A DNA stretch of 12,900 nucleotides from Candidatus Adiutrix sp. (GCA_031285975.1 JAITVE010000128.1:1-12900); one strand, 5' to 3'. Counted from the stretch's first letter, positions 1 through 7,344 are shown. Numbers and translations: made by a program. Notes: a model not told the origin generated them from the letters alone.

Positions 1-1865
1 AGCATGTCTTCGGCGCGGGTGACGGCCACGTACATCAGCCGCCGTTCCTCTTCCACCTCAGCCGCCGAACGGGCCGCGTAGGAAGCCGGGAAGCGGCCCT
101 CCACGGCGGAGAGCAGGAAAACGGTTTTCCACTCCAGCCCCTTGGCCGAGTGCACGGTGGAAAGGGTCAGGCCGTGGTGCTTTTCCTCGGGGTCAACCCG
201 CTTCTGGTTGGGCGGGTCAAGGGTCATGTCGTCGAGGAAAGCGCGCAGATTGTCGCGGCCCTCGGCCATGCGCAGAAGCTCTTTGAGGTCGCTCTGGCGG
301 TCGGGCCAGTCGTCGGGGTAGAGGTCGCGCAAGAGGGGCAGGTAGAAATCAGCGGCGGCGCGGGCCCGGTCAGCCAGTTCCTCACCCTCCCCGGCCACCT
401 CGGCCAGGAGTTTGGCCAGGGGGATGATGGTGGTCTTCACCTTGCCCTTCAAGGGGGCTGAGGCCAGGTCGCACAGCCGCTCACGGCGGCCCCCCGCCCA
501 GGCGGCGATGTCTTCCGCGCCTTTGGCCCCGATGCCCTCCACCATGCCCAGCACCCGGCGCAGACTCACCCCGTCGGCGGGGTTGGCGGCCACGCGCAGA
601 AAAGCGAGATAGTCCTTGATGTGGGCCGCTTCCAGGAATTTTCGGCCGCCGTATTTGGTGTAGGGGATGCGGCGGCGGACGAGCTCCACTTCCAGGTCAA
701 AGGAGTGGGAGGCGGCCCGGAAGAGCACAGCCACATCCTTGAGGTCGCCGCCCTCGGCAATGAAATTTTCGATGTTGGCCGCCACCCAGCCCGCTTCGTC
801 GGTCAAGTCCTGCACGGCCACCAGGCGGGGGGCGGGGCCGGGGCCGCGCACGGCCTTCAGGGTTTTGTCGTACTTTTCCCTGGCCTGGGCGATGAGGTGG
901 TTGGCCAGGGTGACGATGGGCTCCTGGCTGCGGTAATTTTCCTCAAGCTTCAAAATGTGGGTGCCGGGGAAAATTTCGGGGAAATCCATAATATTGCGGA
1001 AACTGGCTCCCCGGAAGGCGTAGATGGACTGGGCGTCGTCGCCCACGGCGGTCACGCGCAGGTGGTCGCGGCCCAGAAGGTGGGTCAGGCGGGCCTGAAT
1101 GGGGTTGGTGTCCTGGTACTCGTCCACGAGAATATAGTCATAGCGCCCGGCCAAACGGCGGCGCAAATCTTCGTGGTCGCGCAGGATGATTTCCAGGCCC
1201 ACCAGGAGGTCGTCAAAATCCATCAGGGCGTTCTGAATTTTATGCTCGCGGTAGAGCTGCCCGATTTTGTCGATGATAGCGGCGTATTCAATGAAGTGGG
1301 GGAAGCCGTCGGCAATGGTTTCCAGAAGCGGCCTGTCCTTGTTGATGGCCTGGCTCAGCATGTTCAGCAGCGCGCCCTTTTGGGGAAACCGCTTGTGCTT
1401 CTTGGCTTCCGGCAGTTCGCCCCGGATGCGGGAGATGAGGCTCTCCGCGTCGTCCTGATCCATAATGCTGAACCCGGCGGGGTAGCCCAAGAGGTGAGCG
1501 TGGGGCCGCAACAGGCTGTTGGCCAGGCCGTGGAAAGTGCCCCCGGCCACCTGCGCGGCCTTGCGGCCCACCAGGGCCGTGGCCCGGCCGATCATTTCCT
1601 GCGCGGCCTTGCGGGTGAAGGTGAGCAGCAGAATGGCCTGGGGGGGGACGCCCTTATCCACCAGATAGGCCACCCGGTGCACCAGGGTGCGCGTTTTGCC
1701 GCTGCCCGCCCCGGCCACAATCAACAGCGGCCCGCCCTCGTAGGTGGCCGCCGCCAGTTGGGAGGGGTTGAGGCGCGAGGCCAAATCCAGCGTGCCGCAT
1801 TCCGGCTCCCGCGCTTCGGGGGGGGCGAAGCCGCCCCGCTCTTCGAGTTCGTCGAAAAAACTCAT
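1..1865 (-). CDS. uvrD: UvrD/PcrA-type superfamily 1 DNA helicase, C-terminus cut by window edge
   Basis: ATP-dependent 3'-5' DNA helicase of the UvrD/PcrA/Rep group, acting in DNA repair and replication-fork maintenance. The 621 visible codons show the SF1A motifs in order: an LNPSQ Q-motif near residue 32, Walker A GAGSGKT at 52-58, DEYQDTN (motif II) at 248-254, GDDAQSIYAFRGA (motif III) at 275-287, VHSAKGLEW near 570, and YVAVTRAEDM (motif VI) at 612-621. The family is usually about 700-750 residues, so roughly the last 100, including the variable C-terminal tail, lie outside the window. The first 30 residues are a family-atypical acidic lead-in (MSFFDELEER). The ATG overlaps the stop of the upstream cobA-hemD gene as ATGA, which implies translational coupling. 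Rep or PcrA is not excluded because the tail that separates them is missing. The helicase assignment is firm; the exact name is less so. Confidence 0.93.
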   Translation of the reverse strand, partial: MSFFDELEERGGFAPPEAREPECGTLDLASRLNPSQLAAATYEGGPLLIVAGAGSGKTRTLVHRVAYLVDKGVPPQAILLLTFTRKAAQEMIGRATALVGRKAAQVAGGTFHGLANSLLRPHAHLLGYPAGFSIMDQDDAESLISRIRGELPEAKKHKRFPQKGALLNMLSQAINKDRPLLETIADGFPHFIEYAAIIDKIGQLYREHKIQNALMDFDDLLVGLEIILRDHEDLRRRLAGRYDYILVDEYQDTNPIQARLTHLLGRDHLRVTAVGDDAQSIYAFRGASFRNIMDFPEIFPGTHILKLEENYRSQEPIVTLANHLIAQAREKYDKTLKAVRGPGPAPRLVAVQDLTDEAGWVAANIENFIAEGGDLKDVAVLFRAASHSFDLEVELVRRRIPYTKYGGRKFLEAAHIKDYLAFLRVAANPADGVSLRRVLGMVEGIGAKGAEDIAAWAGGRRERLCDLASAPLKGKVKTTIIPLAKLLAEVAGEGEELADRARAAADFYLPLLRDLYPDDWPDRQSDLKELLRMAEGRDNLRAFLDDMTLDPPNQKRVDPEEKHHGLTLSTVHSAKGLEWKTVFLLSAVEGRFPASYAARSAAEVEEERRLMYVAVTRAEDM

Positions 1866-3433
1866 GCCCGCACCGCGTTCAGGGTGCGAACCACGGCCTC
1901 GGCCAGGCTGTCCACCGTGGCCCGCTCCGCCTCCGCAACCACTTGGAACCCAAGTTCCACAGCGGTTTTGGTGGTGATGGGGCCGATGGAAACGGCCCGG
2001 AATTTTTGCCGCTCTTCCATGGGCAAAATCTCGGCCAGCCCGGCGGCGGTGGAGGAACTGGTGAAGGTGACCGCGTCCGGCACACCCGGCAAGGGTTCGG
2101 CCCAGTGCGGGTGCACGGTGCGGTAGACGGGCACGTCCAGCACCGTGGCCCCGGCGGCGGCCAGGCCTTGCGGCAGAACGTCCCGGCCGTCCTGAGCGCG
2201 GGGCAGGATTATCCCCTGGCCTTCAACGCCTTGACCCGTAAGGGCTGCCAAAAGAGACTCGGCCACGTATTTTTCAGGCACGAGGTCGGCCTTGAGGCCA
2301 AAGGCTTTCAGGGCCTCGGCCGTGCCGGGGCCGACCACGGCGATTTTCAGACCGGCCAGGGCGCGTGCGTCACGCCCGCTGTCAAAAAGATTCCTCAGAA
2401 AAAGCGTTGCGCCGTTGGGGATGGTGAAAACCAGCCAGCGGTAGTCGGCCAAAGTCTCGAAGGCGCGGCGGAGGCCGCTGTGATCGGCCAGGGGCTCAAT
2501 GGCAATGGTGGGGCGCTCCCAGACTTCGGCCCCCAGTTCGCCCAAAATTTCCGCCAGGCGGCTGGCCTGTTCCCGGCTGCGGGTGACCAGCACGCGGCGG
2601 CCAAAGAGGGGCCGGGTTTCGAACCAGTTCAATTGGCCGCGCAAACTCACCACGCCCCCGGTCACGAACAGGGCCGGGGGGCCAATCTGGGCTTCCTCGG
2701 CCTTTTGCGGCAGGTCGGCTAGGGTGGCGGTGAGGGTGCGCTGGCGGCTGGTGGTGCCCCATTGAACGAGGGCCGCCGGGGTGTCGGCGGCGCGCCCGGC
2801 CTCAATAAGTTTTTTGCAAATGTGGTCGAGATTGCGCACGCCCATGACCATCGAGAGAGTGCCCATGCGGGCCAGGGCCTTCCAGTCGTGGGCGGACTCG
2901 CCTTTGTCGGGCCGCTCATGGCCAGTGACCAAGGCGGCCTGGGAGCTAAAGTCCCGGTGGGTCAAAGGGATACCCGCGTAGGCGGCGGCGGCCACGGTGG
3001 AGCTGATGCCCGGCGTGACCTCAAAAGGCACCCCGGCCTGGCGCAGTTCCTGGGCTTCCTCGCCCCCCCGGCCAAAAATGTAGGGGTCGCCGCCTTTCAG
3101 GCGCACCACCACCCGCCCGGCGCGGGCTTCCTCAATGAGAATGGCATTGATTTCGTCCTGGCTTTTGGCGTGATTGCCGCTCATTTTGCCGACATACACG
3201 CGGCGGCAGCTTTCCGGGGCCAGGTTCAGAATCCGGGGCGAGGCCAGGTAGTCATACACCAGCACCTCGGCCCGCCGGAGCAACTCCGCGCCCCGCACCG
3301 TCAAAAGGCCCGGATCACCGGGCCCCGCCCCCACCAAATACACAATGCCAGCCCCAGAGGGGCCTTTCGCCGCCGCAGCCGCAGTGACTTCCAAACGGCT
3401 CGGCCGAGTATCAACATGATCGCGCTCACACAT
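1862..3433 (-). CDS. cobA-hemD: Uroporphyrinogen-III C-methyltransferase / uroporphyrinogen-III synthase fusion
   Basis: Bifunctional tetrapyrrole enzyme of 523 residues. The C-terminal half (about 277-520) is a HemD-like synthase that would cyclise hydroxymethylbilane to uroporphyrinogen III. The N-terminal half (about 29-265) is a SUMT that methylates this at C2 and C7 with SAM to give precorrin-2, for siroheme, cobalamin or the alternative heme route. Visible SUMT motifs are GAGPGDPGLLT (35-45), RLKGGDPYIFGRGGEE (111-126), TPGISS (140-145) and GIPLTHR (154-160). HemD shows RRVLVTRSREQA at the start of its domain and a TFTSSSTA motif near its end. Domains in this order occur in Desulfovibrio, Geobacter and clostridia. 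The ATG lies 2 bases after the hemC stop (TAA-TT-ATG), and an AAGG about 10 bases upstream inside hemC could be its ribosome site. The first 28 residues are an Ala-rich extension without recognised function. The stop overlaps the helicase start. Confidence 0.95.
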   Translation of the reverse strand: MCERDHVDTRPSRLEVTAAAAAKGPSGAGIVYLVGAGPGDPGLLTVRGAELLRRAEVLVYDYLASPRILNLAPESCRRVYVGKMSGNHAKSQDEINAILIEEARAGRVVVRLKGGDPYIFGRGGEEAQELRQAGVPFEVTPGISSTVAAAAYAGIPLTHRDFSSQAALVTGHERPDKGESAHDWKALARMGTLSMVMGVRNLDHICKKLIEAGRAADTPAALVQWGTTSRQRTLTATLADLPQKAEEAQIGPPALFVTGGVVSLRGQLNWFETRPLFGRRVLVTRSREQASRLAEILGELGAEVWERPTIAIEPLADHSGLRRAFETLADYRWLVFTIPNGATLFLRNLFDSGRDARALAGLKIAVVGPGTAEALKAFGLKADLVPEKYVAESLLAALTGQGVEGQGIILPRAQDGRDVLPQGLAAAGATVLDVPVYRTVHPHWAEPLPGVPDAVTFTSSSTAAGLAEILPMEERQKFRAVSIGPITTKTAVELGFQVVAEAERATVDSLAEAVVRTLNAVRA

Positions 3434-3435
3434 AA

Positions 3436-4356
3436 TTACAACGCCTTCATAATATCTTCGCCGCCCCGCGCCAGCAGTTCTTCAGCCAGCGACCGGCCGA
3501 GAGCGGCGGCCTCTTCCGGGCTGTCCAAGGTTTGGACTTTTTGACCGCGAACGAGTTTTTGCCCGTCAAGGGAGGCAATCAGCCCTTCCAGAGTCATAAG
3601 CCCGCCAGCCAAAACGCCCAAAGCGGCCACCGGCAATTGGCAGCCAGTGCCCAGGCGGGCCAGGAAACCCCGCTCCGCCGCCAGGGCCAACGCCGTGGGA
3701 CGGTGAGTCAGCGGGGCGATGATATCCAAAACCCGTTTATCGGCCAGGCGCACTTCCAGGGCCAGAATGCCCTGCCCCGCTGCCGGAAGCATCACTTCGG
3801 GCTCCAGCACCACGGCCCCCGGCGGGGAAACCCCCAGGCGTTTCAGCCCGGAGGCCGCCAGGATGGTGGCCTCGAATTCAGCCTGAATCTTTTCCAGCCG
3901 GGTGCCCACATTGCCGCGAATGGGCGCGATGCGCAGGTCAGGCCGGGCAGCCAAAAGCTGGGCCTGGCGGCGCAGGCCGGAGGTGCCCACTTTGGCCCCC
4001 TGGGGCAACTCAGCCAGGCTGTGGCCGTGGCGGCTGATCAGCACGTCGCGGCAGTCGGCCCGCTCGGGCACGGCCCCCAGGCCCAGGCCCTCCGGCAGTT
4101 CGGCGGGCAAATCTTTGGCGCTGTGGACAGCCAGGTCAATGTCCCCGGCCAGCAGGGCTTCTTCGATTTCCTTGACGAACAGGCCCTTGCCGCCGATGTC
4201 GGCCAGGGCCACGTCGCGCCGCCTATCGCCGGTGGTTTTGATGGCCACAATTTCCGTGGCCAGGCCGGGGTTCAGGGCTTCCAGTTCCCGCGCCGCCAAG
4301 CCGGTTTGGGCCAGGGAAAGCGGGCTGCCGCGCGCGCCTATTTTCAAAAAAGTCAT
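3436..4356 (-). CDS. hemC: Hydroxymethylbilane synthase (porphobilinogen deaminase)
   Basis: Joins four porphobilinogens head to tail into hydroxymethylbilane, the substrate of the HemD domain encoded just downstream. Counting from the ATG (306 residues), it shows ARGSPLSLAQT near the N-terminus, IGGKGLFVKE (54-63), VHSAKDLP with the catalytic Asp at 82, RGNVGTRL (147-154) and GTGCQLPVAA with Cys239, the expected attachment point of the dipyrromethane cofactor. Length is normal for the family. Two starts are possible: a GTG at 4362 and the ATG at 4356. I chose the ATG because a GAGG made by the upstream fmdB stop region (TTGAGG) sits 8 bases before it, but only 2 before the GTG. The MTFLKIGARG start also matches family N-termini. 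It lies between the zinc-ribbon gene and cobA-hemD with almost no spacing, so the two tetrapyrrole steps are co-expressed. Confidence 0.97.
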   Translation of the reverse strand: MTFLKIGARGSPLSLAQTGLAARELEALNPGLATEIVAIKTTGDRRRDVALADIGGKGLFVKEIEEALLAGDIDLAVHSAKDLPAELPEGLGLGAVPERADCRDVLISRHGHSLAELPQGAKVGTSGLRRQAQLLAARPDLRIAPIRGNVGTRLEKIQAEFEATILAASGLKRLGVSPPGAVVLEPEVMLPAAGQGILALEVRLADKRVLDIIAPLTHRPTALALAAERGFLARLGTGCQLPVAALGVLAGGLMTLEGLIASLDGQKLVRGQKVQTLDSPEEAAALGRSLAEELLARGGEDIMKAL

Positions 4357-4366
4357 CCGCACAACC

Positions 4367-4600
4367 TCAACAGCCGCAGGTGGCGCAATTGGTGGCCGCG
4401 CAGCCCGAGCAGCCCCCGCCCCCGGCGGAGGCCGAGACTGTGGAGCCGTCCGCGCCCCGGGAGACGAAACTGGCCGCGCTCATGAGCTTTTGGCAGTCCG
4501 GCTCCCCGCAGGCCGGGCAGGTGATTTTTTCGCTGCGGCTCAGGACGAGTTCCTCAAAGTCCTTACCGCAGCCGTTGCAGTGGAATTCGTAAATGGGCAT
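4367..4600 (-). CDS. FmdB-family small zinc-ribbon protein with Cys-rich tail
   Basis: A 77-residue protein beginning MPIYEF, the hallmark start of the FmdB/CxxC-CxxC family of putative regulatory proteins. A zinc ribbon is formed by C8-x2-C11 and C28-x2-C31, with the usual DFEELV between the knuckles and a CQKL segment after them. A Ser/Gly-rich linker leads to a C-terminal cluster of five further cysteines (64, 67, 72, 75 and 77), ending CATCGC; tails of this kind are known in the family. The biochemical role is not established; the founding member lies in a formamidase/amidase region. A strong GAGGG ribosome site sits 5 bases before the ATG, and the TGA stop of the upstream LUD gene is part of it. 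The TGA of this gene in turn helps form the ribosome site of hemC. It could deliver metal or act as a small regulator, but nothing here proves either. Confidence 0.9.
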   Translation of the reverse strand: MPIYEFHCNGCGKDFEELVLSRSEKITCPACGEPDCQKLMSAASFVSRGADGSTVSASAGGGGCSGCAATNCATCGC

Positions 4601-4607
4601 TTTTCCC

Positions 4608-5261
4608 TCAATAACCGCAGTCTTCGCCGATGAGCACCACGCTGATGCGGCCCACCGGGCGGGAGCGGTCGATGACGGTGAAATAGTTGCAGATGCTGGC
4701 CTCCAACTGGCAGTCGTGGCAGTGGCCGCTCTTGACGCAGGGGGTGGGCAGGCTCAAACGCTGGCTGTTCATGGGCGAGGCCGTCTGGCGGGCCCGCTTC
4801 CAGGCCTCTTCCGGGCTGTCGGCCACCTTGTTCAGGCTAATGCCCAGAATCACCTTTTTGGGCCCGAAAATCATAGAGGCCACCCGGTTGCCCGTGCCGT
4901 CGATGTTGTAGAGGCGGCCCTCGCTGTCCACGGCGTTGGCGCTGGCCAGCATGGCCTCGGCGGTGAAAACGCGGGCCATGTAGTTCCAAAAATCATCCGG
5001 CCCCAGCACGCCCTTCTGCCCGGCGTGATCCACCAGTTCCCGGCCGCTGGCCCTGAGGTGGGCGAACACGCCGATCTGGTTCATGGTCTGGCTGCCCAAA
5101 AGGCCGATGGCGCCAGTGGCGGGCACCTGTTCCAGAATGGCCTTTTTGGCCTCCTCGGCCGTGGGGGCGTAAGCGACCTGAAAGCCGCGCTTCTCCATCT
5201 TCTTCATCAGCCGCCCGGCCTTGCACTGCAAGTGCCAGGCTTTGATTTCCATGTCGTTCAT
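4608..5261 (-). CDS. LUD-domain (DUF162, 'lactate utilization') protein with C-terminal four-Cys motif
   Basis: A 217-residue single-domain protein of the LUD family, which includes LutC/YkgG and the N-terminal part of LutB. Recognisable pieces are GSQTMNQIG (56-64), NIDGTGNRVASM (119-130) and GPKKVILGISLNKV (133-146), the usual glycine-rich LUD core. Near the C-terminus C175, C181, C184 and C191 form C-x5-C-x2-C-x6-C, followed by NYFTVIDR. I recall this arrangement from the stand-alone subfamily in anaerobes, where it probably binds a metal or an iron-sulfur cluster. No LutA or LutB partner is next to it, so a role in lactate oxidation is not supported by context. The ATG is preceded by GGAG at 8 bases. 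The gene starts 17 bases after the stop of the unrecognised upstream gene and its stop lies in the fmdB ribosome site, so it belongs to the same transcript. Confidence 0.85.
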   Translation of the reverse strand: MNDMEIKAWHLQCKAGRLMKKMEKRGFQVAYAPTAEEAKKAILEQVPATGAIGLLGSQTMNQIGVFAHLRASGRELVDHAGQKGVLGPDDFWNYMARVFTAEAMLASANAVDSEGRLYNIDGTGNRVASMIFGPKKVILGISLNKVADSPEEAWKRARQTASPMNSQRLSLPTPCVKSGHCHDCQLEASICNYFTVIDRSRPVGRISVVLIGEDCGY

Positions 5262-5278
5262 CTCTATTTCTCCAATCC

Positions 5279-6214
5279 TCAGTGTTCCAGAACCAGAGAC
5301 ATCAGCAAGGGGAACATGATCTCGTGATGTCCGATGAAATAAAAGCCCCGGCCCCCCTCCTGGGTGGGCCGCCCCACCACATTGACCGAAGGGCGGTAGT
5401 GGCGGATAAAATCCATATTAATAGTGGTCAGATCGTCCACCGTGTGCCCCAGATTCCGCACCAGCGTCAAGGCCTTGAGAAAAACTTCCGGCAGAATGAC
5501 CGCCGAGCCGAGATTGATGAACACCCCGCCCTCCAGGGCCGCCACCAGGCGGCAGAAGGTGTGGAAATCGTTCATGGTGGCCGCGCCCAGGGCGGCCCCG
5601 TCGGCCTCGGGGTGGATGTTATACACGTCCGTGCCGATGGCCGCGTGGATGGTCATGGGCTTCCCCAGCCGGGCGGCGGCGGCCAGCACGCTGTACCGCA
5701 CATGGGGCGGGCGGATATCCATCAGGGCCTGGCCCATCTGGCGGCCCAGGCCGCTGCCGGTGATGGCGGCCAGTTGGGCGGCTTTGTTAATTAATTCGCC
5801 GGTTTGGGCCGTGACCCCAAAGCTCCCGGAGCCCAAAGTGGCCCCCACGTCTTCAGAGGTGGCCCCCACCAGGGCCGCTTCGGCATCGTGCACCATCACC
5901 GAGCCGTTGGCCGCCAGGCCGTCAATGAGCCCCCGCTCCATCAGCCCGATAATGACCGGCCCCAGGCCGACCTTAATAACGTGCCCCCCCAGCCCCAAAA
6001 TAACCGGCTTTCCGGCCTTTTTCGCCGTGGCGATGCGCCCGGCGGCCTCCCGCAGATCGGCGGCGGCCAGAATATTCGGCAAGCCCTGAAAAAATTCGCT
6101 CAGGGAAGCGTTGTCCTTGAGCGGCTTGGCGAAGTCACTCACTTTGACTTTGGAGTGGCGGCCGTCAAGGTTCGTGGTGCGGACAGCCTGAAAATCCAGT
6201 TCCGGCAGTTTCAT
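5279..6214 (-). CDS. Conserved protein of unknown function, faintly deoxyhypusine-synthase-like
   Basis: I do not recognise a named function for this 311-residue protein. It looks soluble, with no signal peptide or membrane segment. The middle reads as an alpha/beta nucleotide-binding fold: KPVILGLGGHVIK (69-81), a GLIDGLAANGSVMVHDAE stretch (95-112), TSEDVGATLGSGSFG (119-133) and later NLGSAVILPE (234-243), GRPTQEGGRGFYFIGHHEIM (281-300). The order 'hydrophobic strand with Gly, helix, D..A.NG..M.HD' recalls deoxyhypusine synthase, but the lysine and substrate signature of that enzyme is not evident to me, and bacteria of this kind are not known to make hypusine. I believe similar proteins, mostly left hypothetical, occur in other deltaproteobacteria. 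It starts 2 bases after the gmhA stop (TAA-CC-ATG), so it is tightly co-translated with the heptose isomerase. The ribosome site is weak. That link suggests, without proving, a sugar or NAD-dependent small-molecule reaction. Confidence 0.75.
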   Translation of the reverse strand: MKLPELDFQAVRTTNLDGRHSKVKVSDFAKPLKDNASLSEFFQGLPNILAAADLREAAGRIATAKKAGKPVILGLGGHVIKVGLGPVIIGLMERGLIDGLAANGSVMVHDAEAALVGATSEDVGATLGSGSFGVTAQTGELINKAAQLAAITGSGLGRQMGQALMDIRPPHVRYSVLAAAARLGKPMTIHAAIGTDVYNIHPEADGAALGAATMNDFHTFCRLVAALEGGVFINLGSAVILPEVFLKALTLVRNLGHTVDDLTTINMDFIRHYRPSVNVVGRPTQEGGRGFYFIGHHEIMFPLLMSLVLEH

Positions 6215-6216
6215 GG

Positions 6217-6798
6217 TTATTTATCCAACTCACCCGGCGCGTCAAACAGCAGATGATCCACCAGTTGGCAGAGGGTGTGGCCATACAGCAGATGGAGTTC
6301 CTGAATCCTGGGGGTCTCGGGCACCGGGGCGGTGAGCGCCATGTCCAACTCCAGCCCCTCCGGGACGGTGGGCCCGCACATCAAGAGGCAGCGCCCCCCG
6401 GCCGCCTTGGCCGCCTCGAAACCCTTGAGCACGTTGGGCGAACGGCCGCTGGTGGACAGGCCCCACAGCACGTCGCCGGGCTTCATCAGGGCCTGCGCCT
6501 GGCGGGCGAAAATTTGTTCGAAACCATAATCATTGCCCACCGCCGTTAAAATGGAGGTATCCGTGGTCAGGGCCACGGTGGGCAGACCGGGCCGTTCCAT
6601 CAAAAACCGCCCCACGAATTCCGCCGCAAAGTGCTGGGCCTGGGAGGCGCTGCCCCCGTTCCCGCAAATATATATAACCCCGCCGTCGGCCAGGGTTTTG
6701 GCCAGCATCCGGGCCGCGGCGGCCAGCGGCTCGGCCGGAGCCAGGGCGATGCTTTTGGCGCAGTCTTCAATGGCCCGCCGGGCCAGGGCAATAGGCAT
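6217..6798 (-). CDS. gmhA: Phosphoheptose isomerase (sedoheptulose 7-phosphate isomerase)
   Basis: Cytoplasmic SIS-domain enzyme that converts sedoheptulose 7-phosphate to D-glycero-D-manno-heptose 7-phosphate, the first step to ADP-heptose for the inner core of lipopolysaccharide. In the 193 residues, CGNGGSASQAQHFAAEF (45-61) holds the phosphate loop plus His56 and Glu60, which match the zinc ligands of the E. coli enzyme. TTDTSILTAVGNDYGFEQIF (78-97) and STSGRSPNV (115-123) are the other SIS signatures, and IQELHLLYGH (165-174) supplies the remaining Gln and His ligands. Length is normal. A GAGGGG ribosome site lies 6 bases before the ATG. It is the first gene of the minus-strand operon and has a clear promoter. 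Its presence implies a Gram-negative envelope. The other heptose genes (hldE, gmhB) are not in the window. Confidence 0.95.
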   Translation of the reverse strand: MPIALARRAIEDCAKSIALAPAEPLAAAARMLAKTLADGGVIYICGNGGSASQAQHFAAEFVGRFLMERPGLPTVALTTDTSILTAVGNDYGFEQIFARQAQALMKPGDVLWGLSTSGRSPNVLKGFEAAKAAGGRCLLMCGPTVPEGLELDMALTAPVPETPRIQELHLLYGHTLCQLVDHLLFDAPGELDK

Positions 6799-6851
6799 GG
6801 TGTTCCCCTCGAATCAATCAGCTGAAAAGCGGACGCCTTCCGCAATCGTTT

Positions 6852-6881
6852 ATTATATAGTGAATTGCATTTGAATGCCAG
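6852..6881 (-). promoter_or_regulatory. Probable sigma-70 promoter of the gmhA operon
   Basis: On the minus strand a perfect TATAAT (6852-6857) is preceded at 18 bases by CTGGCA (6876-6881), a 4/6 match to TTGACA. Initiation would fall near 6845, giving a leader of about 45 bases before gmhA. An AT-rich island in otherwise GC-rich DNA supports it. The small inverted repeat GCATT-TG-AATGC (6867-6878) overlaps the spacer and the inner edge of the -35 and could be an operator, but this may be chance. Confidence 0.6.
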
Positions 6882-6938
6882 CCCCTTTTGACGAAGAGCG
6901 CGGGCAACCTCATTTGGAAAACTCTCTCTGCCCCACCT

Positions 6939-6969
6939 CGTCATTCCGGCGGAGGCCGGAACCCATGCC
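6939..6969 (+). repeat. Palindromic repeat copy 1 (tail class A)
   Basis: Leading CGTCA, then stem TTCCGGC (6944-6950), loop GGAG, and stem GCCGGAA (6955-6961). The tail is CCCATGCC, with similarity to the other class A tails continuing through CTTGG. The next copy begins 74 bases later. Confidence 0.85.
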
Positions 6970-7012
6970 TTGCTCTTGGCGGCGTATTGCATCCCCACCC
7001 CGCCCCTCACCG

Positions 7013-7045
7013 CGTCATTCCTGCGGAGGCAGGAATCCACTTCCA
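7013..7045 (+). repeat. Palindromic repeat copy 2 (tail class B)
   Basis: Leading CGTCA, stem ATTCCTGC (7017-7024), loop GGAG, stem GCAGGAAT (7029-7036), tail CCACTTCCA. Compared with copy 1 the inner G-C pair has become T-A on both sides, so pairing is kept. Confidence 0.87.
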
Positions 7046-7133
7046 GGGGAGTATGATTTGCTGACCAAGCCGCTTACCGGCACTCTTCTTTTCTTCCACC
7101 TCAATGTGATGCGGAAGCGTAGAAGATAGAGGA

Positions 7134-7185
7134 TGCCGACCAGTTGCTCTACTGGAAATGGATTCCGGCCTCCGCCGGAATGACG
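7134..7185 (-). repeat. Palindromic repeat copy 3 (class B, long tail)
   Basis: Read on the minus strand: CGTCA, stem ATTCCGGC, loop GGAG, stem GCCGGAAT (stems at 7174-7181 and 7162-7169), then a long tail CCATTTCCAGT ... GTCGGCA. By hand alignment 46 of 52 bases match copy 7 at 9643-9694, so the mobile or conserved unit is longer than the palindrome. Confidence 0.87.
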
Positions 7186-7230
7186 AGGCAGGGGGGGGCG
7201 GCGGGGGCAATAAGCGGCATAGATGGCGGC

Positions 7231-7272
7231 ACCAAGAGAAAGGCATGGATACCGGCCTTCGCCGGTATGACG
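7231..7272 (-). repeat. Palindromic repeat copy 4 (tail class A)
   Basis: Read on the minus strand: CGTCA, stem ATACCGGC (revcomp of 7261-7268), loop GAAG, stem GCCGGTAT (7249-7256), tail CCATGCCTTTCTCTTGGT. Closest in both stem and tail to copy 8 at 9715-9757. Confidence 0.87.
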
Positions 7273-7301
7273 AGGTGGGAGCGGCTGGGGATGCTGTACG
7301 G

Positions 7302-7344
7302 CACAAAGAGAAAGGTATAGGCCCCGGCCTTCGCCGGGGTGACG
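7302..7344 (-). repeat. Palindromic repeat copy 5 (tail class A, diverged)
   Basis: Read on the minus strand: CGTCA, stem CCCCGGC, loop GAAG, stem GCCGGGG (7333-7339 with 7322-7328), tail CTATACCTTTCTCTTTGTG. About 70 bases separate it from copy 4 in the same orientation. The outer stem pairs differ from the other copies but still match each other. Confidence 0.85.

Noticed and set aside
621..2126. Long plus-strand open frame of 501 codons opposite the helicase and cobA-hemD
   Set aside because: The minus strand carries clear family motifs over the same bases; the plus frame gives a low-complexity Gly/Val/Ala product spanning two genes, a typical shadow in GC-rich DNA.
6866..6880. Sigma-54-like TGGCA...TGC upstream of gmhA
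   Set aside because: The GG-to-GC distance is one base too short for a -24/-12 element, and the perfect TATAAT nearby explains the site better.
6939..7344. Possible CRISPR array
   Set aside because: The repeats are palindromic, occur in both orientations, vary in sequence, and the intervals are related to each other rather than unique spacers; no cas gene is present.
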